Part shown: positions 25,107 to 31,097 of the stretch, piece by piece
Layout of the letters: the number at the start of each line of letters is the position of its first letter
Position numbering within the stretch: the stretch's first letter is position 1
Assembly (NCBI GenBank): GCA_022451835.1
Contig: JAKUNX010000003.1
Location: 1-31,097, forward strand
Length of the DNA: 31,097 nt
Direction of reading: 5' to 3'
DNA from: Candidatus Poseidoniaceae archaeon
GTDB taxonomy: Archaea; Thermoplasmatota; Poseidoniia; Poseidoniales; Poseidoniaceae
The notes under the pieces: model-generated
Seen by the model: only the letters and a program-made list of their open reading frames with translations
What the model was told of the DNA's origin: nothing
Databases searched by the model: none
Position numbers and translations under genes: made by a program

Positions 25107-25811
25107 ATGAGACTTCCTCAAGTCATAGCATTAGGCGGAAGCCTGCTAAGGCCGGAGGAATCAGAAAATCGTAAGACATGGTTTGGCAAGTTACGTCAAT
25201 TAGCAGTACACATCGAAGGAAATTCAAGGAAATTAGGAATTGTGGTAGGAGGCGGTTTACCTGCAAGAGAAGGCATTGAGCTAGCCAGCAATTTGATTTC
25301 AGATTCTGATAGATTAGATGAAGTTGGTATTGCAGCAACTCGAATAAATGCAACAATTATTCAGCAAATACTTATCGACATTGGATGTAATGTTGCACCT
25401 TCTATCCCTCATAGTACAGTTGATGCAGCCCAATATTTTGATCAGTACAACATCGTAGTTATGGGTGGTACGACTCCAGGGCATACGACAGATGCGGTAG
25501 CGATTTCACTTGCTCGAGATTGTGGTGCTCGAGATTGCATCATAGCGACTAATGTTAGTCATATTTTTGACAAAGATCCTAAAGTTTCTGAAGATGCAAA
25601 ACCATTTGTAGAAATGACTATTCATGAACTGATAGAACTAATTGGTACTGATAGAATGGAACCAGGGCAGTCTGCAGTAGTTGATCCAATAGCGGTTGGA
25701 CTAGCTGAAAAAAGTCAAATTAATATTGCAGTATTGGATGGTCGTGATATTGACTTAATCGAGTCTGCACTTGACGGGAAAGAGTTTGAAGGTACTTTAG
25801 TAAGGAGTTGA
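25107..25811 (+). CDS. pyrH: UMP kinase, archaeal type
   Basis: A 234-residue amino-acid kinase that phosphorylates UMP to UDP. It is the archaeal branch: ALGGSLLRP at the start, VVGGGLPAREGIELA, LDEVGIAATRINA, VVMGGTTPGHTTDAVA, and ATNVSHIFDKDPK. All match the family. Length fits. No ribosome site precedes ATG 25107, so the transcript may be leaderless. With carA and carB it adds a third pyrimidine gene to the window, though not adjacent. Confidence 0.93.
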   Translation: MRLPQVIALGGSLLRPEESENRKTWFGKLRQLAVHIEGNSRKLGIVVGGGLPAREGIELASNLISDSDRLDEVGIAATRINATIIQQILIDIGCNVAPSIPHSTVDAAQYFDQYNIVVMGGTTPGHTTDAVAISLARDCGARDCIIATNVSHIFDKDPKVSEDAKPFVEMTIHELIELIGTDRMEPGQSAVVDPIAVGLAEKSQINIAVLDGRDIDLIESALDGKEFEGTLVRS

Positions 25812-25815
25812 TTAC

Positions 25816-26082
25816 TTGGTTGATGTAAAGAAGATTAAAGAGAATGTGTCAAAAGTTACTAGTAAAATATCTAGCAGCAAACTCCCTGCTCACAAGCATT
25901 GTAGGATTTGTGGAATCTCTATTTCTCCAAATGCTGAGCCAAGAGTATGTAAAGACCAAGAATGTATTGATCAACATGAGAAAAACCTTCGTAATGAAAA
26001 GCAAATGAGAATTTGGATGTTCATATTCTTCGGAATCTTTGCTTTCATATTCTTGAGTTCAATATTAAGACAATTGATGTGA
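25816..26082 (+). CDS. Small zinc-finger membrane protein (DUF2116-like)
   Basis: An 88-residue protein: a basic N-terminus, a Cys4 motif (HCRICG at about 28-33, then VCKDQEC about 15 residues on), and one C-terminal membrane helix (WMFIFFGIFAFIFLSSIL). The plan matches the archaeal DUF2116 Zn-ribbon family, of unknown role. The start TTG 25816 has AGGAG in the 7-nt register and lies 4 nt after the UMP kinase stop, so the two are co-expressed. Confidence 0.8.
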   Translation: MVDVKKIKENVSKVTSKISSSKLPAHKHCRICGISISPNAEPRVCKDQECIDQHEKNLRNEKQMRIWMFIFFGIFAFIFLSSILRQLM

Positions 26083-26083
26083 A

Positions 26084-26590
26084 TTAATCATCTAATTCTT
26101 CTTCTAATATTGATTCTGCCGCAGTTTCATCCATACGTTCCTCTCCAACTGATTTTAGTCGGTCGCCAAGTTTGAAAAGTGCTTCAACAGCCTCGTCTAT
26201 AGATTTATTCTGTTTTAGAAACCTTATTGTTGGCCATCCACAATCAATGATCTCAGGGTCTACAGTGTTTTCTTCTATCCATGCTGAGCAAGCTGAAACA
26301 TAACACAAAGCACTAAAATTATCTACATCTATCCAAAAAGTGCGTCTACCACATACTGGACAGTCTTTACATTCCATTGTTGACAAAACAGTCATTGCTT
26401 CTTCGCCAACAATATCAACATCCCAAATAACTACGCTACTACTCTCTAGTAGCATTTGTTCACTTTTCTTCAAAAAGGCACGTAATACTTGCCAGGCGGT
26501 TTCTTCGCTACTAAAGCAACCAAGCGCAATAGTGCCACCATTTTCTTCAGTGACTGATGGAACGAACACTCTAGGAATTGACTCGCCCAT
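26084..26590 (-). CDS. Zinc-ribbon protein, unknown function
   Basis: I do not recognise this 168-residue protein. It has a central Cys cluster (CKDCPVCGRRTFW at about 73-85, then CYVSACSAW about 15 residues later), a likely zinc ribbon with one strand pair between. The C-terminal 30 residues are very acidic (ending EEELDD). The N-terminal half has a plain alpha/beta look. It is the last gene of the folB cluster, 31 nt downstream of folB, with no clear ribosome site. Confidence 0.65.
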   Translation of the reverse strand: MGESIPRVFVPSVTEENGGTIALGCFSSEETAWQVLRAFLKKSEQMLLESSSVVIWDVDIVGEEAMTVLSTMECKDCPVCGRRTFWIDVDNFSALCYVSACSAWIEENTVDPEIIDCGWPTIRFLKQNKSIDEAVEALFKLGDRLKSVGEERMDETAAESILEEELDD

Positions 26591-26621
26591 GGTTACGTTA
26601 AATCAATCAAATGTATCAATT

Positions 26622-26981
26622 CTATTGTTCAAATGGCCATTCTGCTTCAACAATTGCTAGTCCACCTTCATGTGGCAACGCTGCTTTGGGCTTTTCAATT
26701 CTTATGGAAATTTTCTTGACTAGTCTATTCTGGCTAATCTGTTCAAACATTTTGGTCATCATAGTTTCCATCAATCTAATCGGAGGAGAATTTGCAATGA
26801 CTTCATGTACAACATTTTGTAGATCTGCATAGTTGATGGTTTTGGAGAGATCATCATCAAATTGATTGTGATTTAATTCGACCCATATACTGACAGTGAA
26901 AGGTTGTTTACTTTCATGCTCAAAATCGTATGCGCCGTGCCTTCCAAGCACGGTATAATTTTCTAGTCCAACCTTAAACAT
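26622..26981 (-). CDS. folB: Dihydroneopterin aldolase
   Basis: A 119-residue FolB. It cleaves dihydroneopterin to 6-hydroxymethyldihydropterin. The family pattern is VLGRHGAYDFEHESKQPFTV at the start, INYADLQNVVHEVIAN, MMTKMFEQI, and a closing IRIEKPKAALPHEG. Catalytic-type Glu and Lys in HGAYDFE and EKPKA are visible. The ATG directly follows the TAG stop of the parvulin gene, so they are coupled. This is the bacterial-type aldolase, unrelated in sequence to the archaeal MptD. Confidence 0.9.
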   Translation of the reverse strand: MFKVGLENYTVLGRHGAYDFEHESKQPFTVSIWVELNHNQFDDDLSKTINYADLQNVVHEVIANSPPIRLMETMMTKMFEQISQNRLVKKISIRIEKPKAALPHEGGLAIVEAEWPFEQ

Positions 26982-27272
26982 CTAATTCTCTTCCCTTTCG
27001 TGAACCCATATTAGATGGTAACCAAATTGGGATTTTACCGGGTTTGATGTGGTAGAAAGTGGAATGCTCCAAACTGCTTCATCGAACTCTCTTACCATCA
27101 TTCCTTTTCGAAACCAACCCAAATCTCCGCCTTTTTGTGAAGAAGGACAGGTACTTTTTTTCCTAGCTAATTTTTGAAATTCTTTCAATTTGGAAATTTT
27201 TTGTTTTAGTTGAATTGCTTCAGATTTTGAATTTACCAAAATATGAGATGCCCAAGCACTAGGAGCCACCAT
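26982..27272 (-). CDS. Parvulin-type peptidyl-prolyl isomerase
   Basis: A 96-residue single-domain parvulin that speeds cis-trans change at prolines. ASHILVNSKSEA, CPSSQKGGDLGWFRKGMMV, EFDEAVWSIP, and SQFGYHLIWV are the family motifs, and both conserved His residues are present. There is no signal peptide, so it is likely cytoplasmic. ATG 27272 has TAGG 7 nt upstream. It lies between the M28 peptidase and folB in one direction. Confidence 0.92.
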   Translation of the reverse strand: MVAPSAWASHILVNSKSEAIQLKQKISKLKEFQKLARKKSTCPSSQKGGDLGWFRKGMMVREFDEAVWSIPLSTTSNPVKSQFGYHLIWVHEREEN

Positions 27273-27311
27273 GGGCTGGCCTAATGTAATGCATTATTGA
27301 ATCTCACGGAA

Positions 27312-29072
27312 TCAAGCATTCATATCATATGCAAGTAATCTCATGTATGTGCCGTAAATAGTTCCTGATACATGCAGCGATTCTTCATTGAAACGATCCA
27401 TTGTATCTAGGTAGGTATGATATTCCCAAGCACCCCCACCATAGCATGAAACTGCGCGACCTACTTTACCGCCTAACTCATAGATAAAAGGACAGTAATC
27501 TGAGTTGCAAGGCATTTCATTGGATTCGCCTTTTGCCCCATCAAGTAAGCTGTGTCGGATGTCATATTTGTTGGCAATTTCATTACGCTCTTCAATGTAT
27601 AAATTTGAGATTCTTTTGATGTGTCCATAGTCATCTTCATTATTGGTAAACAGGGTCAATGAATTACCACGATTTTGGAAATCAGCATCTACGTGATTCA
27701 TATCGAAATTAAGATATAATCTCAAATTATTTCGTAAACTGTTTTGCATTTCAGCAACATATGCTCTACTGCCCCATAATCCTTCTTCTTCACCACCCCA
27801 GGTACAGAATTGTATGGTTCTTTCAGGTACACCTGTGTTATTGACTATTTCAGCCAGTTGTCTTGCCATCTCCAATACAGTTGTAACTCCAGAAGTGTCA
27901 TCAACTGCACCTTCTCCTTGGTATACAGTGTCGTGATGTGCTCCTGCGATTATCACCTCTGAACTTCTACCTTCAATAACACCGCATGGAACATAGATTG
28001 TTCGCTCTTCATCGTTGGTTACATCAATAATAAGTTCGATTGATGCGGGTTCTGTACCATTGATTACTAACGCCTCAAAAATATCACCAGCATCTCTAGA
28101 CATCGCAATAAATGGAATATCAGTTGGTATAGTTCCTCCATTTGCAGAGACCAATGCATCATAATTTGTACCCTTGAAAATTGGTACACAGTCATTACCT
28201 TCTATCTGTCCACAATTGATAATTTTGTTAACACTAATTATTCCAGCCAAATCATTTTGAGCAGCATAACTATACATCTCAGTATTACTAACTCTTGATT
28301 CATCCATTCTTACATATCCTAAGGTTCCAGTAGCTGATTGCCAAAGTGCTTCATCAGTACCATTACCCAAATCAGTTACAGTAATATCTTCGTCAAAACC
28401 ATATTCTGATTGACCAGATAGTCCTTGAATTACATAATCCACTCTATGTTGGAAAATGGTAACCTGTGAGCCCCCAACTTGCCCAACAGGTCCGTCACAT
28501 GGTGAAAAACCTAGACTTCCTTGGACACACAGCCTAAAACTTGGTTCTGAATTCACATGATGCATGGGAACTTCATAACTATACGACTGAGCCTCATAAC
28601 CCATATCAGATAGCCGGTCAAGAATATACAGTGATGTATTTGCTTCTTCCACTGTACCGCTCATTCTGCCTTCCCAATCAGGATGGCCCAATGCTACTAA
28701 TTCCTCAGCATATATTTTGGTTTGACTTTGGTCAAAATCAATCAATTGATAATCATAATCTTCGCCAAAACCAAGCCAATCAGGCTTCAGGACAAGAACA
28801 GATGAGATCATTAGTAGAGAAAGACCAATTGCAATAACTGCTCCTAAATTCAAAGGCCCAACAATTTGCGTTTTCATTTTAGCAAATATTGCCTCATAAC
28901 GCGAATCATCTTCTATCAAATCTGCTTCTATTGAGATCATTACTGGTTCTTTAGAATGAGACATTAAACGCTCTATTAACTCTGATTTCTTGCCTGATGT
29001 AGGCAAACCAAAATTCTCTAGTTCCTGTTTGAGTTCAGCGACTAACATATTGTTGTAGTCTAATTGAGACAT
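27312..29072 (-). CDS. SAP-domain, membrane-anchored M28 peptidase
   Basis: About 586 residues. A SAP-like helix-extension-helix is at about 7-41 (LVAELKQELENFGLPTSGKK, then SELIERLM), followed by an acidic linker, one membrane helix at about 76-95, and a large outer part. The outer part has a PA-like insert and an M28 peptidase domain with all zinc and catalytic residues: GAHHDT, VDDTSG, GGEEEGLWG, LNFDMN, and YHTYLDTMD. Orientation is N-in, peptidase-out. M28 enzymes are aminopeptidases or carboxypeptidases. A SAP motif, usually DNA- or RNA-binding, on the inside of such a protein is unusual. ATG 29072 is preferred to GTG 29081. Confidence 0.88.
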   Translation of the reverse strand: MSQLDYNNMLVAELKQELENFGLPTSGKKSELIERLMSHSKEPVMISIEADLIEDDSRYEAIFAKMKTQIVGPLNLGAVIAIGLSLLMISSVLVLKPDWLGFGEDYDYQLIDFDQSQTKIYAEELVALGHPDWEGRMSGTVEEANTSLYILDRLSDMGYEAQSYSYEVPMHHVNSEPSFRLCVQGSLGFSPCDGPVGQVGGSQVTIFQHRVDYVIQGLSGQSEYGFDEDITVTDLGNGTDEALWQSATGTLGYVRMDESRVSNTEMYSYAAQNDLAGIISVNKIINCGQIEGNDCVPIFKGTNYDALVSANGGTIPTDIPFIAMSRDAGDIFEALVINGTEPASIELIIDVTNDEERTIYVPCGVIEGRSSEVIIAGAHHDTVYQGEGAVDDTSGVTTVLEMARQLAEIVNNTGVPERTIQFCTWGGEEEGLWGSRAYVAEMQNSLRNNLRLYLNFDMNHVDADFQNRGNSLTLFTNNEDDYGHIKRISNLYIEERNEIANKYDIRHSLLDGAKGESNEMPCNSDYCPFIYELGGKVGRAVSCYGGGAWEYHTYLDTMDRFNEESLHVSGTIYGTYMRLLAYDMNA

Positions 29073-29127
29073 GAGGAACACTATGCCGTAGTCGTTTTAC
29101 TTCAATAACTCGGCGGTCATTTGTGTA

Positions 29128-29697
29128 TTAGATTTCATCGCCAGTCCATCGCTTGCCAACTTGGTGTTCAATGTCCAGATGGTCTAAAATCCTAGCAATA
29201 ATAAAATCAACTAAGTCATCAACTGACTTTGGATGATTGTAAAATCCGGGTGAGGCTGGAATTATAATTGAGCCCCAAGAAGATAACTTGGTCATATTTT
29301 CTAAATGAACAGTAGCGTATGGTGCTTCTCTTGGTACAAGAATCAACTTTCTTCGCTCCTTCATGGCTACAATTGCCGAACGTGTTACCAAGTTGTCACT
29401 GATGCCAGCGGCCATTTTTCCAAGTGTAGTTCCCGAGCAAGGACAGATAACAACTGCATCAATTTTGGCTGATCCTGAAGCGGATTTGCCACCAATATTT
29501 CCTTCCTGATCTAATTTAGAACCAGTTGCTTCAGCAAGTTCTTCTTTGGAGATATTACATTCGTGTTGAAGGGTAATCTCTCCAGCATTGCTAACAACCA
29601 ATCTAGTATCTCTACCGTGCTGTTGCAAAATCTCCAATAAGCGTTTTCCGTAAATAGCACCAGACGCACCAGTGATAGCAACAACAATTTCGCCCAT
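29128..29697 (-). CDS. ubiX: Flavin prenyltransferase UbiX
   Basis: A 189-residue UbiX. It joins dimethylallyl phosphate to FMN to make the prenylated flavin used by UbiD decarboxylases. VVAITGASGAIYGKRLLE opens the Rossmann-like fold; VVICPCSGTTLGKMAAGISDNLVTRSA and LVPREAPY are the family motifs, with GFYNHPKSVDDLVDF near the end. No ubiD is in the window. It lies between the aminotransferase and the SAP-M28 gene, same direction, with gaps of 39 and 55 nt. Confidence 0.95.
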   Translation of the reverse strand: MGEIVVAITGASGAIYGKRLLEILQQHGRDTRLVVSNAGEITLQHECNISKEELAEATGSKLDQEGNIGGKSASGSAKIDAVVICPCSGTTLGKMAAGISDNLVTRSAIVAMKERRKLILVPREAPYATVHLENMTKLSSWGSIIIPASPGFYNHPKSVDDLVDFIIARILDHLDIEHQVGKRWTGDEI

Positions 29698-29736
29698 GTA
29701 CCGCCGAGAACATCAATTACTTTTATTCACTTGTTT

Positions 29737-30921
29737 TTAATTTAATGCTGAATTAAGTGATTTGTCCAATGCTCTAACTGCTAATTCAAACTTTTTCGGT
29801 TCTATAGACCATGCTACTCGAACCCATGAAATCATTTTTTCGCTAAACATTGACCCCGGTACTGCCAATAAATCATTGGCTTTGCAGAAGTAATCTACAA
29901 AATATTCCGAATTGATATTATTGGGCAATTCAAAACATCCAAACACACCGGCTGGAGGTTCATTCCAAACTATGCCATGTTTTTGCAAGACATTACGGAG
30001 GATAGGCAGGTTTTCTTTACGATAATGTTCAATAGCATCATCTACAGTATCTAATTTTTTCATGACTTTAGCAGCAATTCTCATAGTTGGGCTTGACATT
30101 ACGCCTGAGAAAGTCATGAATATACTTCTCGCTATGGCTATCGTTTCTCTTTCTGCAATAAGCCATCCAAATCTTATTGGGCCCATGGAATAAACTTTTG
30201 TTAATGAATTAATGGAGATGCAATTATCTCCAAAACTATGTATCGATCGATAATCATCTGTATATCTATATGCATCATTATATGCTTCATCAGCAATAAC
30301 AATGACATCATTAATTCTAGCTTGTTCAATAATCCAATCCTTGTCTTCAGGATGCAAATTCCAACCACATGGATTTGAAATTGGAGTTATCATGATTATT
30401 TGGGATTTTTCAATCGCAGCTTGCCACTCAGTGTAATCAATTCTCCAATGCCCTAAACCATTAGTTGGTGGTGATTTGTTAATTCTAATCACATCATCAG
30501 CTAGAATCAATGCTGTTTGTGGTATTGGTGCATAGGTTGGTGATTCGACTGCAACGGTTATGTTGTCTATGTTATCTCTAATTTTAGCAATTGCAGTCAA
30601 TAATGCAATATTTATTCCTTGAGTTGCTCCATGAGTGATTAATACGTTTTCAATTTCAACATCTTCTCGTTTAGCAATTGTTTCTCTTGGGTCTTCTATG
30701 TCACCAAAGAAGGTTTTTCCAATGTCATCTACACTTTCACCTAATAACTCGGTAAAGTCCCAATCAAATTGCATGCCGCTAAATGACAAATTATGCTTTC
30801 TCTCCTCTTGCAGCCTTGGTATGTACCATTCAAGATAGTCTATTGGAGCAACTGAGTTTTCAACACCTTCTCGAGTAAACCTTGGCCAATAGCGAGTCAT
30901 AGACCTCGCATTATCTCTCAT
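29737..30921 (-). CDS. PLP-dependent aminotransferase, class I/II
   Basis: About 394 residues, fold type I. The glycine-rich THGATQGINIAL, then TPISNPCGWN, the cofactor Asp in IADEAYNDAYR, the Schiff-base Lys in NSLTKVYSMGPIRFGW, and VRVAWS near the end are all in place. The substrate amino acid is not evident. The frame opens with TTG 30924, but ATG 30921 is the likely start. No ribosome site is visible. The gene before it ends 28 nt upstream. Confidence 0.9.
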   Translation of the reverse strand: MRDNARSMTRYWPRFTREGVENSVAPIDYLEWYIPRLQEERKHNLSFSGMQFDWDFTELLGESVDDIGKTFFGDIEDPRETIAKREDVEIENVLITHGATQGINIALLTAIAKIRDNIDNITVAVESPTYAPIPQTALILADDVIRINKSPPTNGLGHWRIDYTEWQAAIEKSQIIMITPISNPCGWNLHPEDKDWIIEQARINDVIVIADEAYNDAYRYTDDYRSIHSFGDNCISINSLTKVYSMGPIRFGWLIAERETIAIARSIFMTFSGVMSSPTMRIAAKVMKKLDTVDDAIEHYRKENLPILRNVLQKHGIVWNEPPAGVFGCFELPNNINSEYFVDYFCKANDLLAVPGSMFSEKMISWVRVAWSIEPKKFELAVRALDKSLNSALN

Positions 30922-30952
30922 CAATTATTTTTTGTCATTGGTTTTTCGAATA

Positions 30953-31096
30953 TTATTGTACAGTTCTTCCGATTAATTGAGCCATATTGTCAATTAGAAG
31001 TTGAATGATCTGTTGTTTTTCAACTACATATCCTAATTTACTCAAGCATGTTGTAGTTGCTGCACCTAATCCACAACCAGATAAATTCTCAACTCT
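30953..31096 (-). CDS. C-terminal end of an unrecognised gene (runs off window)
   Basis: The last 47 codons of a minus-strand gene, open to the window edge and ended by TAA at 30953-30955. The peptide includes LSGCGLGAATTTCLSKLGY and ends in a helix (IIQLLIDNMAQLIGRT). The two Cys in a Gly/Ala/Thr-rich stretch are distinctive, but I cannot name the family. It lies 31 nt upstream of the aminotransferase and may share its transcript. Confidence 0.7.
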   Translation of the reverse strand, partial: RVENLSGCGLGAATTTCLSKLGYVVEKQQIIQLLIDNMAQLIGRTVQ

Positions 31097-31097
31097 G

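Noticed and set aside
1..31097. CRISPR arrays, tRNA genes, insertion sequences, phage or defence genes
   Set aside because: No regular spaced repeats, cloverleaf, transposase, integrase or known defence domain was seen on either strand.

Overview
The window looks like chromosomal core sequence from an uncultured, AT-rich planktonic euryarchaeon. The best fit is Marine Group II (Poseidoniales, Thermoplasmatota). Archaeal markers are aIF2-beta, aRF1, a class I lysyl-tRNA synthetase, an aTrm56-type SPOUT methyltransferase, an archaeal-type UMP kinase, a GfcR-type PRTase regulator and a Nog1-like GTPase. They sit beside genes of bacterial character (FolB, FolP, LemA, TauE, parvulin, UbiX). The 16S gene is followed at once by a terminator and an opposing gene, with no tRNA or 23S gene. 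That fits the unlinked rRNA genes known in Thermoplasmata. The taxonomic placement is inference.

Layout. 1-88: 3' end of 16S rRNA and a strong terminator hairpin. 0.1-9.3 kb: NAD kinase-like gene (-), two membrane proteins and a thiolase (+), a TauE permease (-), LemA, a DHH phosphoesterase and a TraB-family membrane protein (+), dihydropteroate synthase (-). 9.3-15.3 kb: a small membrane protein and aTrm56, then carA-carB (+). 15.3-18.8 kb (-): a zinc-ribbon protein broken by a frameshift, lysS and gfcR. 18.9-21.9 kb: aIF2-beta (+), a nitroreductase/pterin dehydratase/small-protein operon (-), Nog1-like GTPase (+). 21.9-25 kb (-): argS and aRF1. 25.1-26.1 kb (+): UMP kinase and a Zn-finger membrane protein. 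26.1-31.1 kb (-): a Zn-ribbon protein, folB, parvulin, a SAP-domain M28 peptidase, ubiX, an aminotransferase and the end of a further gene.

Shared themes. carA, carB and UMP kinase belong to pyrimidine synthesis, and GfcR is related to orotate PRTase. folP and folB are bacterial-type folate genes. lysS, argS, aRF1, aIF2-beta, aTrm56 and the Nog1-like GTPase serve translation and ribosome assembly. No integrase, transposase, CRISPR array, tRNA gene or phage gene was seen, and no gene-free stretch exceeds 300 bases.

Organisation is very tight. All six tail-to-tail CDS junctions lie between a 4-nt overlap and a 2-nt gap. Many internal starts have a GAGG or related purine motif exactly 7 nt before the start codon; many first genes have no such motif and may be leaderless. 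I used this spacing to correct several start sites. The points most worth checking are a 16S tail reading CCACC where CCTCC is expected, a probable AUU start on the TraB gene, the A7 frameshift in the zinc-ribbon protein, a perfect palindrome before gfcR, and a SAP domain fused to a membrane-anchored M28 peptidase. I did not find a clear multi-gene system of a new type.
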